Positions 35,075 to 43,785 of a DNA stretch of 60,245 nucleotides are shown here, one piece after another (position 1 is the first letter of the stretch; every line of letters begins with the position of its first letter). The notes beneath the pieces were generated by a model, which made no database searches, was not told the origin of the DNA, and saw only the letters and a list, made by a program, of their open reading frames with translations. The stretch comes from JBCCFK01 sp965262315 (GTDB lineage Bacteria > Actinomycetota > Acidimicrobiia > Acidimicrobiales > UBA8592), in contig CBDHFJ010000007.1 in the NCBI GenBank assembly GCA_965262315.1, positions 1-60,245 on the forward strand, read 5' to 3'. The position numbers were made by a program, and so were the translations under genes.

Positions 35075-36430
35075 ATGATCTTCGAGCAGTACCAACTCCC
35101 GTGCCTGTCCCTGTCCTCCTACCTCGTGGGTGACGAGTCCACCGGGAAGGCCGTGGTCGTGGACCCCCAACGCGACATCAGCCAGTACCTGGCCGACGCC
35201 GACGAGCGAGGCCTCACCATCACGCACGTCCTCCTCACGCACTTCCATGCCGACTACGTGTCCGGCCACCTCGAGCTGGCGGACGCCGTGGGCGCCGAGA
35301 TCTGCTTCGGTGAGGCGGCGACGGCGGAGTTCCCCGTGCGCTACCTCGCTGACGGCGAACGGCTCGAGCTGGGTGATGTGGTCATCGAGACCTGGGCGAC
35401 CCCCGGGCACACTCCCGAGTCCGTGACCTACCTCGTGTTCGAGCATGCGGACGACCCCAGTCCCTACGCGGCGATGACCGGCGACACCCTGTTCGTGGGC
35501 GACGTCGGGCGCCCCGACCTGCTCGGGGCCATCGGCTTCACCGCCGAGGAGCTGGGCCGCCAGCTCTACGACTCGGTGCACCGTCTGGCGGGATTGCCCG
35601 ACCAGGTCCGGGTCTACCCCGGGCACGGGGCCGGGTCCGCATGCGGCAAGCAACTCGGCAGCGAGCCGTTCACCACGATCGGCGAGCAGAAGGCCGGGAA
35701 CTACGCCCTGCAGCCGATGAGTCGAGACGACTTCGTCGCCATCGTCACCGAGGGCCAGCCGGCCGCGCCGGCGTACTTCCTCCACGACGCGGTCACCAAC
35801 CGCTCCGAGCACGGCGTGTTCGACGAGGACCGGGAGTTGGCGGCGATGTCGGCCGCCGAGGTCCTCCTCGCCGTCGAGGCGGGAGCGGTGCTCATCGACA
35901 CGCGGGACGCGGCCGCCTTCAGCTGTGGCCACCTGCGCGGTGCGGTCAACGTCTCGCTGGACGGCCGCTTCGCCGAGCAGGCCGGCATGGTGGTCCCCGC
36001 CGACGCCGACGTGATCGTGGCCGGTGTCCCCGGGAGCGAGCGTGAGGCGATGGTGCGACTCGGACGGATCGGGTTCGATCGGGTGACCGGGTACCTGGCC
36101 GACTACGAGACCGTGCTCCAGCAGGTCGACGAGGTGCAGCAGGCCGAGCGGATCGATGCCGCCGAGGCCACCGCCGACGGCGTGCAGCTCGTCGACGTCC
36201 GGAATCCGGGCGAGACGGCGGCGGGGGTCATCCCCGGTGCCCTCCTGATCCCCCTGGGTGCATTGCCCACCTCGGTGGGCGACCTCGACCCCGCCGTGCG
36301 CACGGTGCTCTACTGCCACAGCGGCGTCCGCAGTGCGGTGGGGGCGAGTTGGCTCCGTGCCCAGGGGTTCCAGGACGTGGCCGACGTGGTCGGCGGGTAC
36401 ACGGCCTGGAGCGCGCTGGCGCCCGCCTGA
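35075..36430 (+). CDS. Persulfide dioxygenase-like metallo-beta-lactamase fused to two rhodanese domains
   Basis: A 451-residue fusion with GAAGGAG upstream of ATG 35075. Residues 1-240 form an ETHE1-like metallo-beta-lactamase domain: LLTHFHADYVSGH (H-x-H-x-D-x-x-x-x-H), TPGHTPESV, GDTLFVGDVGRPDL and VYPGHGAGSACG. Such enzymes oxidise glutathione- or low-molecular-weight persulfides to sulfite using Fe(II). Two rhodanese domains follow. The first (LIDTRDAAAFSCGHLRGAVN) has no cysteine in its active loop (VIVAGVPGSE). The second has the catalytic Cys in TVLYCHSGVRSAVGA. The protein probably couples persulfide oxidation with sulfur transfer in sulfide detoxification. Confidence 0.93.
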   Translation: MIFEQYQLPCLSLSSYLVGDESTGKAVVVDPQRDISQYLADADERGLTITHVLLTHFHADYVSGHLELADAVGAEICFGEAATAEFPVRYLADGERLELGDVVIETWATPGHTPESVTYLVFEHADDPSPYAAMTGDTLFVGDVGRPDLLGAIGFTAEELGRQLYDSVHRLAGLPDQVRVYPGHGAGSACGKQLGSEPFTTIGEQKAGNYALQPMSRDDFVAIVTEGQPAAPAYFLHDAVTNRSEHGVFDEDRELAAMSAAEVLLAVEAGAVLIDTRDAAAFSCGHLRGAVNVSLDGRFAEQAGMVVPADADVIVAGVPGSEREAMVRLGRIGFDRVTGYLADYETVLQQVDEVQQAERIDAAEATADGVQLVDVRNPGETAAGVIPGALLIPLGALPTSVGDLDPAVRTVLYCHSGVRSAVGASWLRAQGFQDVADVVGGYTAWSALAPA

Positions 36431-36499
36431 CCGGGCGGGCAACGAGTTCACGGGCGGCGGATCCCCGAGACTGTCACACCCCTTCTCCACAATGGTCAC

Positions 36500-37843
36500 A
36501 TGATCCTCATCGTGGTTCTCACGTCGGTCGTGGCCATCGTGGTCGGGCTCGCCATCGGTGCCGTCGTGGCCGCACGTGCGGTGCGGCGGCACCACGGCGC
36601 GTTGGCGCAACGGCAGCAGGAGCTCAGCGAGCAACAGGTCCAGGCCCAACTGGACGCGCAGGCAGCGGCGGTCGATGCCGCGGTCCGCCAGGTCCTGGCC
36701 GAGCGGGAGGCCACCGCCACCGCCACGGCGGCCGCCGTCACCGCCGACCGGGAAGCGACCGTCAGTGCGGCGGTCCAGAACGCGGTCGAGGTCGCCACGG
36801 CCCAGCTGGACGCCCGCATGCAGGAGGGGTCCAAGGAACTCGACCTCCGGTCCACCTCGTTCAACGATCGGGTGGAGTCGATCGGCTCGCAGCTCGACAA
36901 GGTGCAGAAGCTGGTGACCGAACTCCAACGCGACAAGGCCCAACAGCACGGCCAGCTGGTCTCCGAGCTCAAGAGTGCGGCGCATCGCACCCGTGAGTTG
37001 CACGACACCACCGCGCAGCTCCGCGAGGTGCTGGCGAGCCCCAAGGCCCGCGGCCAGTGGGGCGAGCGCATGGCCGAAGACGTGCTCCAGGCCGCGGGGT
37101 TCCGCGAGGGCATCAACTACGTCAAGCAGACCCAGCTGCTCGGCGGTGGGGTGCCGGACTTCACGTTCAAGCTGCCTCGGGGCCTCGAGCTCAACATGGA
37201 CGTGAAGTTCCCGGTCGACAACTACATGCGGTACCTCGACGCCTCCGACGAGGTCGAGCGCGACCGGGCTCGTGCCGCATTCGCCCGCGACGTGCGCGGC
37301 CGCATCCGGGAGCTGCGTGACCGCGGGTACATCGACCCGGAGCGCACGGTGGACACCATGCTGTTGTTCATCCCGAACGAGAGCGTCTACGCCTTCGTGC
37401 ACGAGAACGACGCCGACCTGATCGATCAGGCGCTCAAGCAGAAGGTGGTGCTCTGTTCGCCGCTGACGCTGTTCTCCGTGCTGGCCATCGTGCGCCAGTC
37501 GGTCGACAACTTCCGCCTCGAGCGACGCAGCAGCGAGATCCTCGAGTTCCTGGTCGACTTCCGGAAGGAGTGGGAACGCTTCAGCGAGCACTACGACAAG
37601 ACCGGCAAGCAGCTCGACACCTTCATGAGGTCCTGGGAGTCCATGGGGAGCACCCGTCGGAACCAGATGGAGCGCAAGCTGCGTCGCATCGACGAACTCG
37701 AGGCCGAACAGGACAGCAAAGCCGATCTGGTGTCCCTCGTGGACGGCGACCCTCCCGCGGACACCAACCATGGAGCCACGGACCACCGTTCCCGGATCGT
37801 CGACGCCGGGGCCTACCTGCCGTCGGTGGAGGAGGCGAGCTGA
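36500..37843 (+). CDS. rmuC: DNA recombination protein RmuC
   Basis: A 447-residue protein with an N-terminal membrane segment (residues 2-27, ILIVVLTSVVAIVVGLAIGA), an Ala/Gln/Glu-rich coiled coil to about residue 165, and the RmuC nuclease-like domain: SPKARGQWGERMAEDVLQAA, FTFKLPRGLELNMDVKFPVDNY, and TMLLFIPNESVYAFVHENDA. RmuC limits recombination at inverted repeats. The last 50 residues are charged and variable. It is a single gene between the persulfide enzyme and metG; ATG 36500. Confidence 0.92.
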   Translation: MILIVVLTSVVAIVVGLAIGAVVAARAVRRHHGALAQRQQELSEQQVQAQLDAQAAAVDAAVRQVLAEREATATATAAAVTADREATVSAAVQNAVEVATAQLDARMQEGSKELDLRSTSFNDRVESIGSQLDKVQKLVTELQRDKAQQHGQLVSELKSAAHRTRELHDTTAQLREVLASPKARGQWGERMAEDVLQAAGFREGINYVKQTQLLGGGVPDFTFKLPRGLELNMDVKFPVDNYMRYLDASDEVERDRARAAFARDVRGRIRELRDRGYIDPERTVDTMLLFIPNESVYAFVHENDADLIDQALKQKVVLCSPLTLFSVLAIVRQSVDNFRLERRSSEILEFLVDFRKEWERFSEHYDKTGKQLDTFMRSWESMGSTRRNQMERKLRRIDELEAEQDSKADLVSLVDGDPPADTNHGATDHRSRIVDAGAYLPSVEEAS

Positions 37844-37903
37844 GCCGCCGCCGGCCGGCCATGGCCGCGGCGCGCGCAGGGCCCGGCGGTACTCTGGCCG
37901 CCT

Positions 37904-39559
37904 ATGACCACGCCCGTTCTCGTTGCCGTCGCCTGGCCGTACGCATCCGGTTCCCGCCATCTCGGGCACCTGGCCGGCGCCTATCTGCCTGCTGACATCT
38001 TCGCCCGTCAGCAGCGCATGGTGGGCAACGAGGTGCTGATGGTCAGCGGCTCCGACGTCCACGGCACGCCGATCACGGTTCGGGCCGACGCCGAGGGGGT
38101 GACCGCCAAGGAACTGGCCGATCGCTACCACGACGAGTTCGTACGGCAGTGGGATCAGCTCGGCATGAGTTGGGATCTCTACACCACCACCGGGACGCCC
38201 AATCACGCCGAGGTCACCCAGGCGATGTTCCTGGCGCAGCTCGAGCGGGGCCACATCGACAAGCGCACCAGCGCCCAGCTCTTCGACCCCGAAGTGGAGC
38301 GCTTCCTCCCTGACCGCTACGTCGAGGGCATCTGCCCCCACTGCGGGTATGACGAGGCCCGCGGCGACCAGTGCGACAACTGTGGCAAGACCTATGACGC
38401 CACCGACCTGATCGAGCCCCGCTCCAAGCTGTCGGGGGCCACACCCGAGGTGCGCGACACCGAGCACTTCTACTTCCGGTACTCCGACTTCAACGACCAG
38501 CTGGGCGCCTACCTCAGCAGCCGACAGGGCTGGCGCTCCCACGTGCTGAACTTCGCCAAGGGCTGGCTCGATGACGAGGGTCTCATCGACCGCGCCATCA
38601 CCCGTGACCTCGACTGGGGTGTCGAGTTGCCTGTCGACGACCTCGGCCCCGGCAAGCGCATCTACGTCTGGTACGACGCGGTCATCGGATACCTGAGCGC
38701 GTCGCAGGAATGGGCCCAGATCCAGGGCGACCCCGACCGGTGGAAGCACTGGTGGCACAACGACGAGAGCCGCCACGTCTACTTCATCGGCAAGGACAAC
38801 ATCCCGTTCCACGCCTTGTTCTGGCCGGCCCAGCTGCTCGGCGTGGGTGCCGACATCGGCGCTGCCGATCTGCACCTGCCCGACGACATCCCGGCCAACC
38901 AGTACGTGACGTTCAAGGGTGGCAAGGCGTCGGCCAGCCGGGGCATCGGCACGACCATCGCGGACGGCCTCGACCACTTCCAGCCCGATGCCCTCCGGTA
39001 CGCCCTGGCGGCGAATCTGCCCGAGCAGGCCGACACCGACATCTCGATCGATGAGATCGCCCGGCGCATCAACGAGGAGCTGGTCGCCACCTGGGGCAAC
39101 CTGGTCAACCGCGTGCTCGCGATGACCAACAAGAACTGTGACGGCGCCATCCCGGCGCCGGGTGAGCTGACGGCTGAGGACCACGCGCTGCTCGACGCGG
39201 TCGACGGCTACCTCGAGGCCAGCGCCGCCCAGTTCGAGCGGGTGGAGCTGCGAGCCGCCCTCCGGACCGGCATGGACGCCGCTCAGGCCGCCAACCAGTA
39301 CCTGAATGCCACCGAACCATGGAAGCTGGCCAAGACCGACTCGGAGCGGGCGGAGACCGTGTTGTTCGTGGCCCTCAGCGCGATCAACGGCGCCCGCGTG
39401 ATCCTCGCGCCGTATCTGCCGTTCTCGGCCGCCGCGCTCGACGAGGTGCTGGGCGCCACCAGCGGCTGGCGCCGGGCCGATCTCGAGGTCGGTCGCGCCA
39501 TCGACAAACCCACGCCCCTGTTCGCCAAGGTCGACATGGACGCGCTGGCGGAGAGCTGA
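37904..39559 (+). CDS. metG: Methionyl-tRNA synthetase
   Basis: A 551-residue class I synthetase charging tRNA-Met. The HIGH box appears as SRHLGHLAGAYLPADI at residues 17-32, the zinc knuckle as CPHCGYDEARGDQCDNCG, the KMSKS loop as FKGGKASASRGIG, and the anticodon-binding helical domain follows with WGNLVNRVLAM and YLNATEPWKLAKT. There is no C-terminal tRNA-binding EMAP domain. The KMSKS variant KASAS keeps the Lys and both Ser. ATG 37904. It is followed by tatD with a 7-base gap, as in mycobacteria. Confidence 0.95.
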   Translation: MTTPVLVAVAWPYASGSRHLGHLAGAYLPADIFARQQRMVGNEVLMVSGSDVHGTPITVRADAEGVTAKELADRYHDEFVRQWDQLGMSWDLYTTTGTPNHAEVTQAMFLAQLERGHIDKRTSAQLFDPEVERFLPDRYVEGICPHCGYDEARGDQCDNCGKTYDATDLIEPRSKLSGATPEVRDTEHFYFRYSDFNDQLGAYLSSRQGWRSHVLNFAKGWLDDEGLIDRAITRDLDWGVELPVDDLGPGKRIYVWYDAVIGYLSASQEWAQIQGDPDRWKHWWHNDESRHVYFIGKDNIPFHALFWPAQLLGVGADIGAADLHLPDDIPANQYVTFKGGKASASRGIGTTIADGLDHFQPDALRYALAANLPEQADTDISIDEIARRINEELVATWGNLVNRVLAMTNKNCDGAIPAPGELTAEDHALLDAVDGYLEASAAQFERVELRAALRTGMDAAQAANQYLNATEPWKLAKTDSERAETVLFVALSAINGARVILAPYLPFSAAALDEVLGATSGWRRADLEVGRAIDKPTPLFAKVDMDALAES

Positions 39560-39566
39560 CGTCACC

Positions 39567-40340
39567 ATGCGCTGGATCGACAACCACTGCCACCTCGACC
39601 CCGGCGTGGAGGGCGACGACCAGATCGCCCAGGCCATGGATGCCGGCGTTCTCCGGTTCATCGACGTCGGGACCGACGCCGCTCGCAACCGTCAGACGAT
39701 CGCGGCGGCCGAGCGCCGTCCCGGCACGGTGTTCGCCACGGTCGGCGTGCACCCCCACGATGCCTCCGAGGGCATCGACGGTCTGGCGGATCAGCTCGAG
39801 CATCCGGGCGTGGTTGCGGTCGGGGAGTGCGGCCTCGACTACCACTACGACCACTCGCCCCGGGACGTACAGCGCGCCATGTTCGCGGCGCAGATCGGCT
39901 TGGCCCACGAGCACGATCTGCCGCTGGTGATCCACACCCGTGAAGCCTGGGACGAGACCTTCGCCATCCTCGATTCCGAGGGGATGCCCAGCCGCACGGT
40001 CTTCCACTGCTTCACCGGCGGGCCCGCGGAAGCCGAAGCGGGCCTGGCGCGCGGTGGGGTGCTCTCGTTCTCGGGCATCGTGACCTTCAAGAACGCGCAA
40101 GAGCTCCGGGACGCGTTGGCCGCCAGCCCCATCGACCGGGTGATGGTCGAGACCGACGCGCCCTACCTCACCCCCGAACCGCACCGTGGGAAGCGAAACA
40201 CTCCGGCCAACATCCCGGTGATCGGCCGGCGCATGGCCGAGGTCCTCGAGGTCGAGATCGAGGCGCTGGCCGCGCAACTCTGGGACACGACCCACCGCTT
40301 CTTCGGGTTGCCCGAACTCACGCCCGGCCACGACGCCTGA
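39567..40340 (+). CDS. tatD: TatD family metal-dependent DNase/hydrolase
   Basis: A 257-residue TIM-barrel hydrolase. Metal ligands and family motifs are WIDNHCHLD (H-x-H), AVGECGLDYHYDHSP, LPLVIHTREAWDE, VFHCFTGGPAEAE and VETDAPYLTPEPHRGKRN. TatD proteins are 3'-5' exonucleases active on oxidised DNA. ATG 39567 follows metG closely, so they share a transcript. The order metG-tatD-rpf-rsmA-ispE matches other actinobacteria. Confidence 0.94.
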   Translation: MRWIDNHCHLDPGVEGDDQIAQAMDAGVLRFIDVGTDAARNRQTIAAAERRPGTVFATVGVHPHDASEGIDGLADQLEHPGVVAVGECGLDYHYDHSPRDVQRAMFAAQIGLAHEHDLPLVIHTREAWDETFAILDSEGMPSRTVFHCFTGGPAEAEAGLARGGVLSFSGIVTFKNAQELRDALAASPIDRVMVETDAPYLTPEPHRGKRNTPANIPVIGRRMAEVLEVEIEALAAQLWDTTHRFFGLPELTPGHDA

Positions 40341-40438
40341 CCCCGACCGAGGCCCGATTCTGGGCCGCGCGACCCCCGGAAGTTTTGCGTTTGTGTTACG
40401 AAACTCCCTAGCCTTCTTGGTTGCCCGAAGGGTTTCGC

Positions 40439-41353
40439 ATGCCAAACGGCGTGCGAAGGAGCGGAGGAGTACCCGGATCTCCCATGGGTTCGTGGATCAA
40501 CGCGGCGCGTTATGTGGCCACCGGTGCCGTCCTGGTGGTCGTCGGGTTCGTGGCGCTCGCCGTGGGCGAACCGGCTGATCGCGCGGACGAGAGCCTGGTC
40601 GCCGCAGATCTGCCCGTCGCCGACGCTCCCACCCCCACGCCGCTCCCGACCCCGACGCCACCGCCGGCCGAGCCCCCGGCAGCCGAAACGGAGATCGGCG
40701 GCGCCGGCCTGCAGGTGGCCAGCGAGACGCTGACCGAGGACCTCGCAGACACCGGTGGGGACGGCTTCGAGGGGCTCGAGCCGCTGGTGGACGAGTACTT
40801 CGTTCCCAACTTCGTGATGGTGGACGATCGCACCACCAGCGGGACCGACCGCAGCGAGCCCGTCGCCACGCCCACACCGGCGCCACCGACACCGCAACCC
40901 ACCCAGTCCCCGGCGCCGACGCCCACACCCGAGCCGCAGCAGCCCACGCCGACCCCACGGCCCGAACCAGACCCCGAGCCCGAGCCAGACCCCGAGCCAG
41001 ACCCCGAGCCCGAGCCCGAGGTGACACCGGACGAGGACACCACACCCCCCGGGGACGACGACGCGGGAGATCAGGGTGGTGGCAGCGGCTGGCCCACGGC
41101 TGCGCAGTGGGAAGCGCTGCGTCAGTGCGAGTCCGGCGGCAACTACTCGATCCTGAGCCCGGGCGGCCTGTATCGGGGCGCCTACCAGTTCAGCCAGAGC
41201 ACCTGGGACTGGATCGCGGGGGCCCACTACCCGAGCCTGGTGGGGGTCGACCCGGCGCAGGCCGCACCAGCGGACCAGGACCGCATGGCGTACAAGCTGT
41301 ACGAGGTGGGTGGCTGGCAGCATTGGCCGATCTGCGGCCAGCACCTCCTCTGA
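40439..41353 (+). CDS. Resuscitation-promoting-factor-like secreted transglycosylase
   Basis: The C-terminal 80 residues are an Rpf/transglycosylase-like domain with WEALRQCESGGNYSILSPGG (catalytic Glu), YRGAYQFSQSTWDWIAG and a final Cys pair partner in WPICGQHLL. Before it are a signal-anchor (VATGAVLVVVGFVALAVG) and a long linker of Pro, Thr, Glu and Asp repeats (PEPDPEPEPDPEP-type). Three starts are possible. ATG 40439 has GAAGGG nicely spaced and is chosen; ATG 40484 has GGAGGAG 16 bases away; a TTG exists at 40421. It should cleave peptidoglycan outside the cell. Unlike RpfB at this position in mycobacteria, no DUF348 or G5 domains are present. A possible promoter (TTGCGT, 18 bases, TAGCCT) lies at 40385-40414. 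Confidence 0.87.
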   Translation: MPNGVRRSGGVPGSPMGSWINAARYVATGAVLVVVGFVALAVGEPADRADESLVAADLPVADAPTPTPLPTPTPPPAEPPAAETEIGGAGLQVASETLTEDLADTGGDGFEGLEPLVDEYFVPNFVMVDDRTTSGTDRSEPVATPTPAPPTPQPTQSPAPTPTPEPQQPTPTPRPEPDPEPEPDPEPDPEPEPEVTPDEDTTPPGDDDAGDQGGGSGWPTAAQWEALRQCESGGNYSILSPGGLYRGAYQFSQSTWDWIAGAHYPSLVGVDPAQAAPADQDRMAYKLYEVGGWQHWPICGQHLL

Positions 41354-41441
41354 CCACGGACGACGGCGGCACCGCAGCCCGAGCGGGCCCCGAGTGTGGC
41401 TGACCATCGGTCGGCCGACGACGCGCCAGTAGCCTCGGGCC

Positions 41442-42272
41442 ATGCTCGGGGCTGCTGCAGTGCGCGCGCTGCTGGACAAACATGGCATCGAGCCATCGCG
41501 GGCGCTCGGCCAGAACTTCGTGGTCGACCCCAACACCATCGACCGCATCGTTCGGGCCGCCCGCGTGGAGGCAGGTGATCGGGTGCTCGAGATCGGGCCG
41601 GGCGTGGGATCGCTGACGACGGGCCTGCTCGCCGCCGGAGCCCACGTGGTGGCGGTCGAGTTGGACGACCATCTCGTCCCGGCGCTGCTCGACGCGGTCG
41701 GCACGGAGGTGCCCGGCGCCGGGTTCGAGGTGGTGTCGGCCGATGCCAACGACCTGGACTGGTCCGACTTCTTCGAAGGTCGCGAGCAGACGGGCTGGAA
41801 GCTGGTCGCCAACCTGCCCTACAACGTGGCCGCGCCCGTCGTGCTCCGGGCCCTGGACGAAGCGCCCCAGATCGCCGAGATCCTGGTGATGGTCCAGCGC
41901 GAGGTGGCCGAGCGACTCGCTGCCGGTCCGGGCTCGGCGATCTACGGCATCCCGTCGGTGAAGGTCGCGTACTGGGGGAGCGCCGAGGTCGTGGGGCGGG
42001 TGCCCGCCTCGGTCTTTCACCCTGTGCCCAAGGTGGAGTCGGCGTTGGTACGGATCGTGCGCTCGCCCGAGCCCGCCGTGGTCGCCGACCCGGACGTCCT
42101 GTTCGAGCTCGTCCGTCGAGGGTTCGGCCAACGACGCAAGATGCTCCGACGATCGCTGGCGGACCGCGTGGACGCCGATGCATTCGCCGCCGCGGGCGTG
42201 GCCCCGACGTCGCGGCCCCAGGATCTCGACATCGCCGCCTGGGGTCGGCTCGCCGACCAGGTCCACGGCTAG
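41442..42272 (+). CDS. rsmA: 16S rRNA (adenine-1518/1519 N6)-dimethyltransferase KsgA
   Basis: A 276-residue SAM-dependent methyltransferase. Motifs are LGQNFVVDPNTIDRIV, motif I VLEIGPGVGSLTTGL, the acidic VAVELDDHLVPAL, and the catalytic KLVANLPYNVAAPVV (N-L-P-Y), then FHPVPKVESALVRI and the C-terminal helical domain with RRGFGQRRKMLRRSL. It dimethylates two adenosines in helix 45 of 16S rRNA. ispE follows after 11 bases, as in most actinobacteria. Confidence 0.95.
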   Translation: MLGAAAVRALLDKHGIEPSRALGQNFVVDPNTIDRIVRAARVEAGDRVLEIGPGVGSLTTGLLAAGAHVVAVELDDHLVPALLDAVGTEVPGAGFEVVSADANDLDWSDFFEGREQTGWKLVANLPYNVAAPVVLRALDEAPQIAEILVMVQREVAERLAAGPGSAIYGIPSVKVAYWGSAEVVGRVPASVFHPVPKVESALVRIVRSPEPAVVADPDVLFELVRRGFGQRRKMLRRSLADRVDADAFAAAGVAPTSRPQDLDIAAWGRLADQVHG

Positions 42273-42283
42273 CCTCGGCCCCG

Positions 42284-42994
42284 ATGCAGTTCGATGCTCC
42301 GGCGAAGCTGACCGTGCACCTGCGGGTCACGGGCATCCGGCCCGACGGCTACCACCTCATCGATGCCGAGATGGTGTCGCTCGATCTGGCCGACACGGTG
42401 TGGGTGGACGAGACCGCGATGACCACCATGGTCAGCTACGCAGGTCCCCACGCAGTCGAGGTCCCCGCGGAGAAGGACCTGTGTGCGAGGGCGATGGCGC
42501 TGGCCGGCCGCCAGGGGGCGGTCACGGTGCACAAGCACATCCCGGCGGGCGCCGGCCTGGGCGGTGGGTCCACTGACGCCGGCGCCATCCTGCGGTGGGC
42601 GGGCTTCACCGACCTCGATGCCGCGGCCGCCGTCGGTGCCGACGTCCCGTTCTGCCTGGTGGGCGGGCGCGCCAGGGTCTCGGGCATCGGCGAGGCGGTG
42701 GAGCCGCTGCCGTTCGAGGCTCGCCGCTACACGCTGCTCCTGCCGCCGTTCGGGTGTTCCACGCCCGCCGTCTACGCGAAGTGGGACGAACTCGGCGGGC
42801 CCGAGGGGGCTGCGGGCAACGATCTCGAGCCTGCGGCGCTCGCCGTCGAGCCCAGGTTGGCCGAGTACCGGGACCGCCTCGGCGACGCGACGGGAAAGAC
42901 GCCCCGGCTGGCAGGCTCGGGGTCGACATGGTTCGTCGACGGTGCCCATCCCGGCGACGATCGCATCGTGGTCAGCACGATTCCCGCGAACTGA
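42284..42994 (+). CDS. ispE: 4-diphosphocytidyl-2-C-methyl-D-erythritol kinase
   Basis: A 236-residue GHMP kinase of the MEP isoprenoid pathway. It has the N-terminal APAKLTVHLRVTGIRPDGYH with the conserved Lys, the ATP-binding PAGAGLGGGSTDAGA near residue 88-102 and the C-terminal GSGSTWFV motif. It is shorter than usual (family about 280-310), mainly through a compact C-terminal domain, and the ATP loop is slightly atypical, but all key motifs are intact. It closes the conserved rsmA-ispE pair; the product step feeds IPP/DMAPP synthesis. Confidence 0.9.
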   Translation: MQFDAPAKLTVHLRVTGIRPDGYHLIDAEMVSLDLADTVWVDETAMTTMVSYAGPHAVEVPAEKDLCARAMALAGRQGAVTVHKHIPAGAGLGGGSTDAGAILRWAGFTDLDAAAAVGADVPFCLVGGRARVSGIGEAVEPLPFEARRYTLLLPPFGCSTPAVYAKWDELGGPEGAAGNDLEPAALAVEPRLAEYRDRLGDATGKTPRLAGSGSTWFVDGAHPGDDRIVVSTIPAN

Positions 42995-43104
42995 TCGCTG
43001 ATCGGCGGCCCACAGGACCCGTCACCGCGAAGCAGACAGCCACGGCGAGGCTGGGAAGCGTCGTCGGCGTCGGTGGTCGGAGATGTGGTGAGCGCGAAGG
43101 CGGC

Positions 43105-43203
43105 TTACTTGCCGCGCATGCGCTGCGCACGTGTGCGCTTGAGCATCTTGCGATGCTTCTTCTTGCGCATCCGCTTCCGGCGCTTCTTGACGAGAGATCC
43201 CAT
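43105..43203 (-). CDS. 30S ribosomal protein bS22 (AURKAIP1/COX24 domain)
   Basis: A 32-residue, extremely basic protein: MGSLVKKRRKRMRKKKHRK then MLKRTRAQRMRGK. This matches the actinobacterial AURKAIP1/COX24-domain protein, seen in mycobacterial 30S subunits as bS22 near the decoding region. ATG 43203, TAA stop. Its size makes it easy to miss. It is divergent to the tRNA-Gln gene, with about 135 bases between. Confidence 0.9.
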   Translation of the reverse strand: MGSLVKKRRKRMRKKKHRKMLKRTRAQRMRGK

Positions 43204-43338
43204 AACGGGGACGAACGCTATCGCCGAATCCGCCGACCCACCGATTCTCGGCCGAATTTCTTCCGGCCCCGCGTCCTGAATGGGCACGAGTGCCCGTCGC
43301 CCAGGCGATAGCGTCGTGGTGGGCCCGCTCGGGCCCGT

Positions 43339-43411
43339 TGGCCGGTAGTTCAATTGGCAGAACGCCTGACTTTGGATCAGGAGGTCGTGGGTTCGATCCC
43401 CACCCGGCCAG
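43339..43411 (+). tRNA. tRNA-Gln (anticodon TTG)
   Basis: A complete cloverleaf. The acceptor stem TGGCCGG / CCGGCCA is seven perfect pairs, the D arm contains TAGTTCAATTGGCAGAA, the anticodon stem-loop is CCTGA-CTTTGGA-TCAGG with anticodon TTG, and the T arm is GTGGG-TTCGATC-CCCAC. The discriminator is G and CCA is not encoded. The anticodon reads CAA and, by wobble, CAG. Its position beside glmU/prs-type genes is common in actinobacteria. Confidence 0.96.
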
Positions 43412-43431
43412 CAGCGCGACGCACCAGATCA

Positions 43432-43785
43432 GTCGATGGCGACCAGACACGCGTCGAGTCTCAGGTGGTCGATGGCGACCAGACACGCGTCGAGTCTCAG
43501 GTGGGCGACGGCGACCAGACACGGTCGAGTGGCGACCAGACACGCGTCGAGTCTCAGGTGGTCGAGGGCGACCAGACACGCGTCGAGTCTCAGGTGGGCG
43601 ACGGCGACCAGACACACGTCGAGTCCCAGGTGGGCGACGGCGACCAGACACACGTCGAGTCCCAGGTGGTCGATGGCGACCAGACACGCGTCGAGTCTCA
43701 GGTGGGCGACGGCGACCAGACACGCGTCGAGTCTCAGGTGGTCGGAGTCTCAGGTGGTCGAGGGTGACCACCACGGCGCGGAGTC
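43432..43785. repeat. 36-bp tandem array (nine units) derived from the PPOX gene 3' end
   Basis: Nine copies of a unit containing GACCAGACACGCGTCGAGTC followed by TCAGGTGG and a variable GTCGATGGC/GGCGACGGC start at 43441, 43477, 43513, 43534, 43570, 43606, 43642, 43678 and 43714. The period is 36 except for a 21-base step after the truncated third unit. Two more diverged units (43741-43785) grade into the coding tail of the minus-strand PPOX gene, GGTCGAGGGTGATCACCACG. Minus-strand reading gives CLVAIDHLRLDA repeats against the gene's CAVVITLDR plus stop. There are no unique spacers, so it is not CRISPR. It fills the gap between tRNA-Gln and the PPOX gene; no other gene is seen. Confidence 0.9.

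Noticed and set aside
34883..39688. 1601-codon open frame on the minus strand
   Set aside because: It is antisense to metG, rmuC and the persulfide dioxygenase, all with clear family motifs. Long antisense frames are expected in GC-rich DNA. The translation has no recognisable domain.
40341..40438. c-di-AMP (ydaO) riboswitch before the Rpf-like gene, as seen in some actinobacteria
   Set aside because: The gap is only about 100 bases and contains no recognisable conserved ydaO segments.
43354..43767. Repetitive protein encoded by the 36-base array and tRNA
   Set aside because: The frame stays open only because the unit is a multiple of three; it begins inside the tRNA gene and lacks a ribosome site.
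43432..43785. Possible CRISPR array (36-base repeats)
   Set aside because: Units are directly contiguous and repeat their whole length; there are no unique spacers, leader or cas genes.
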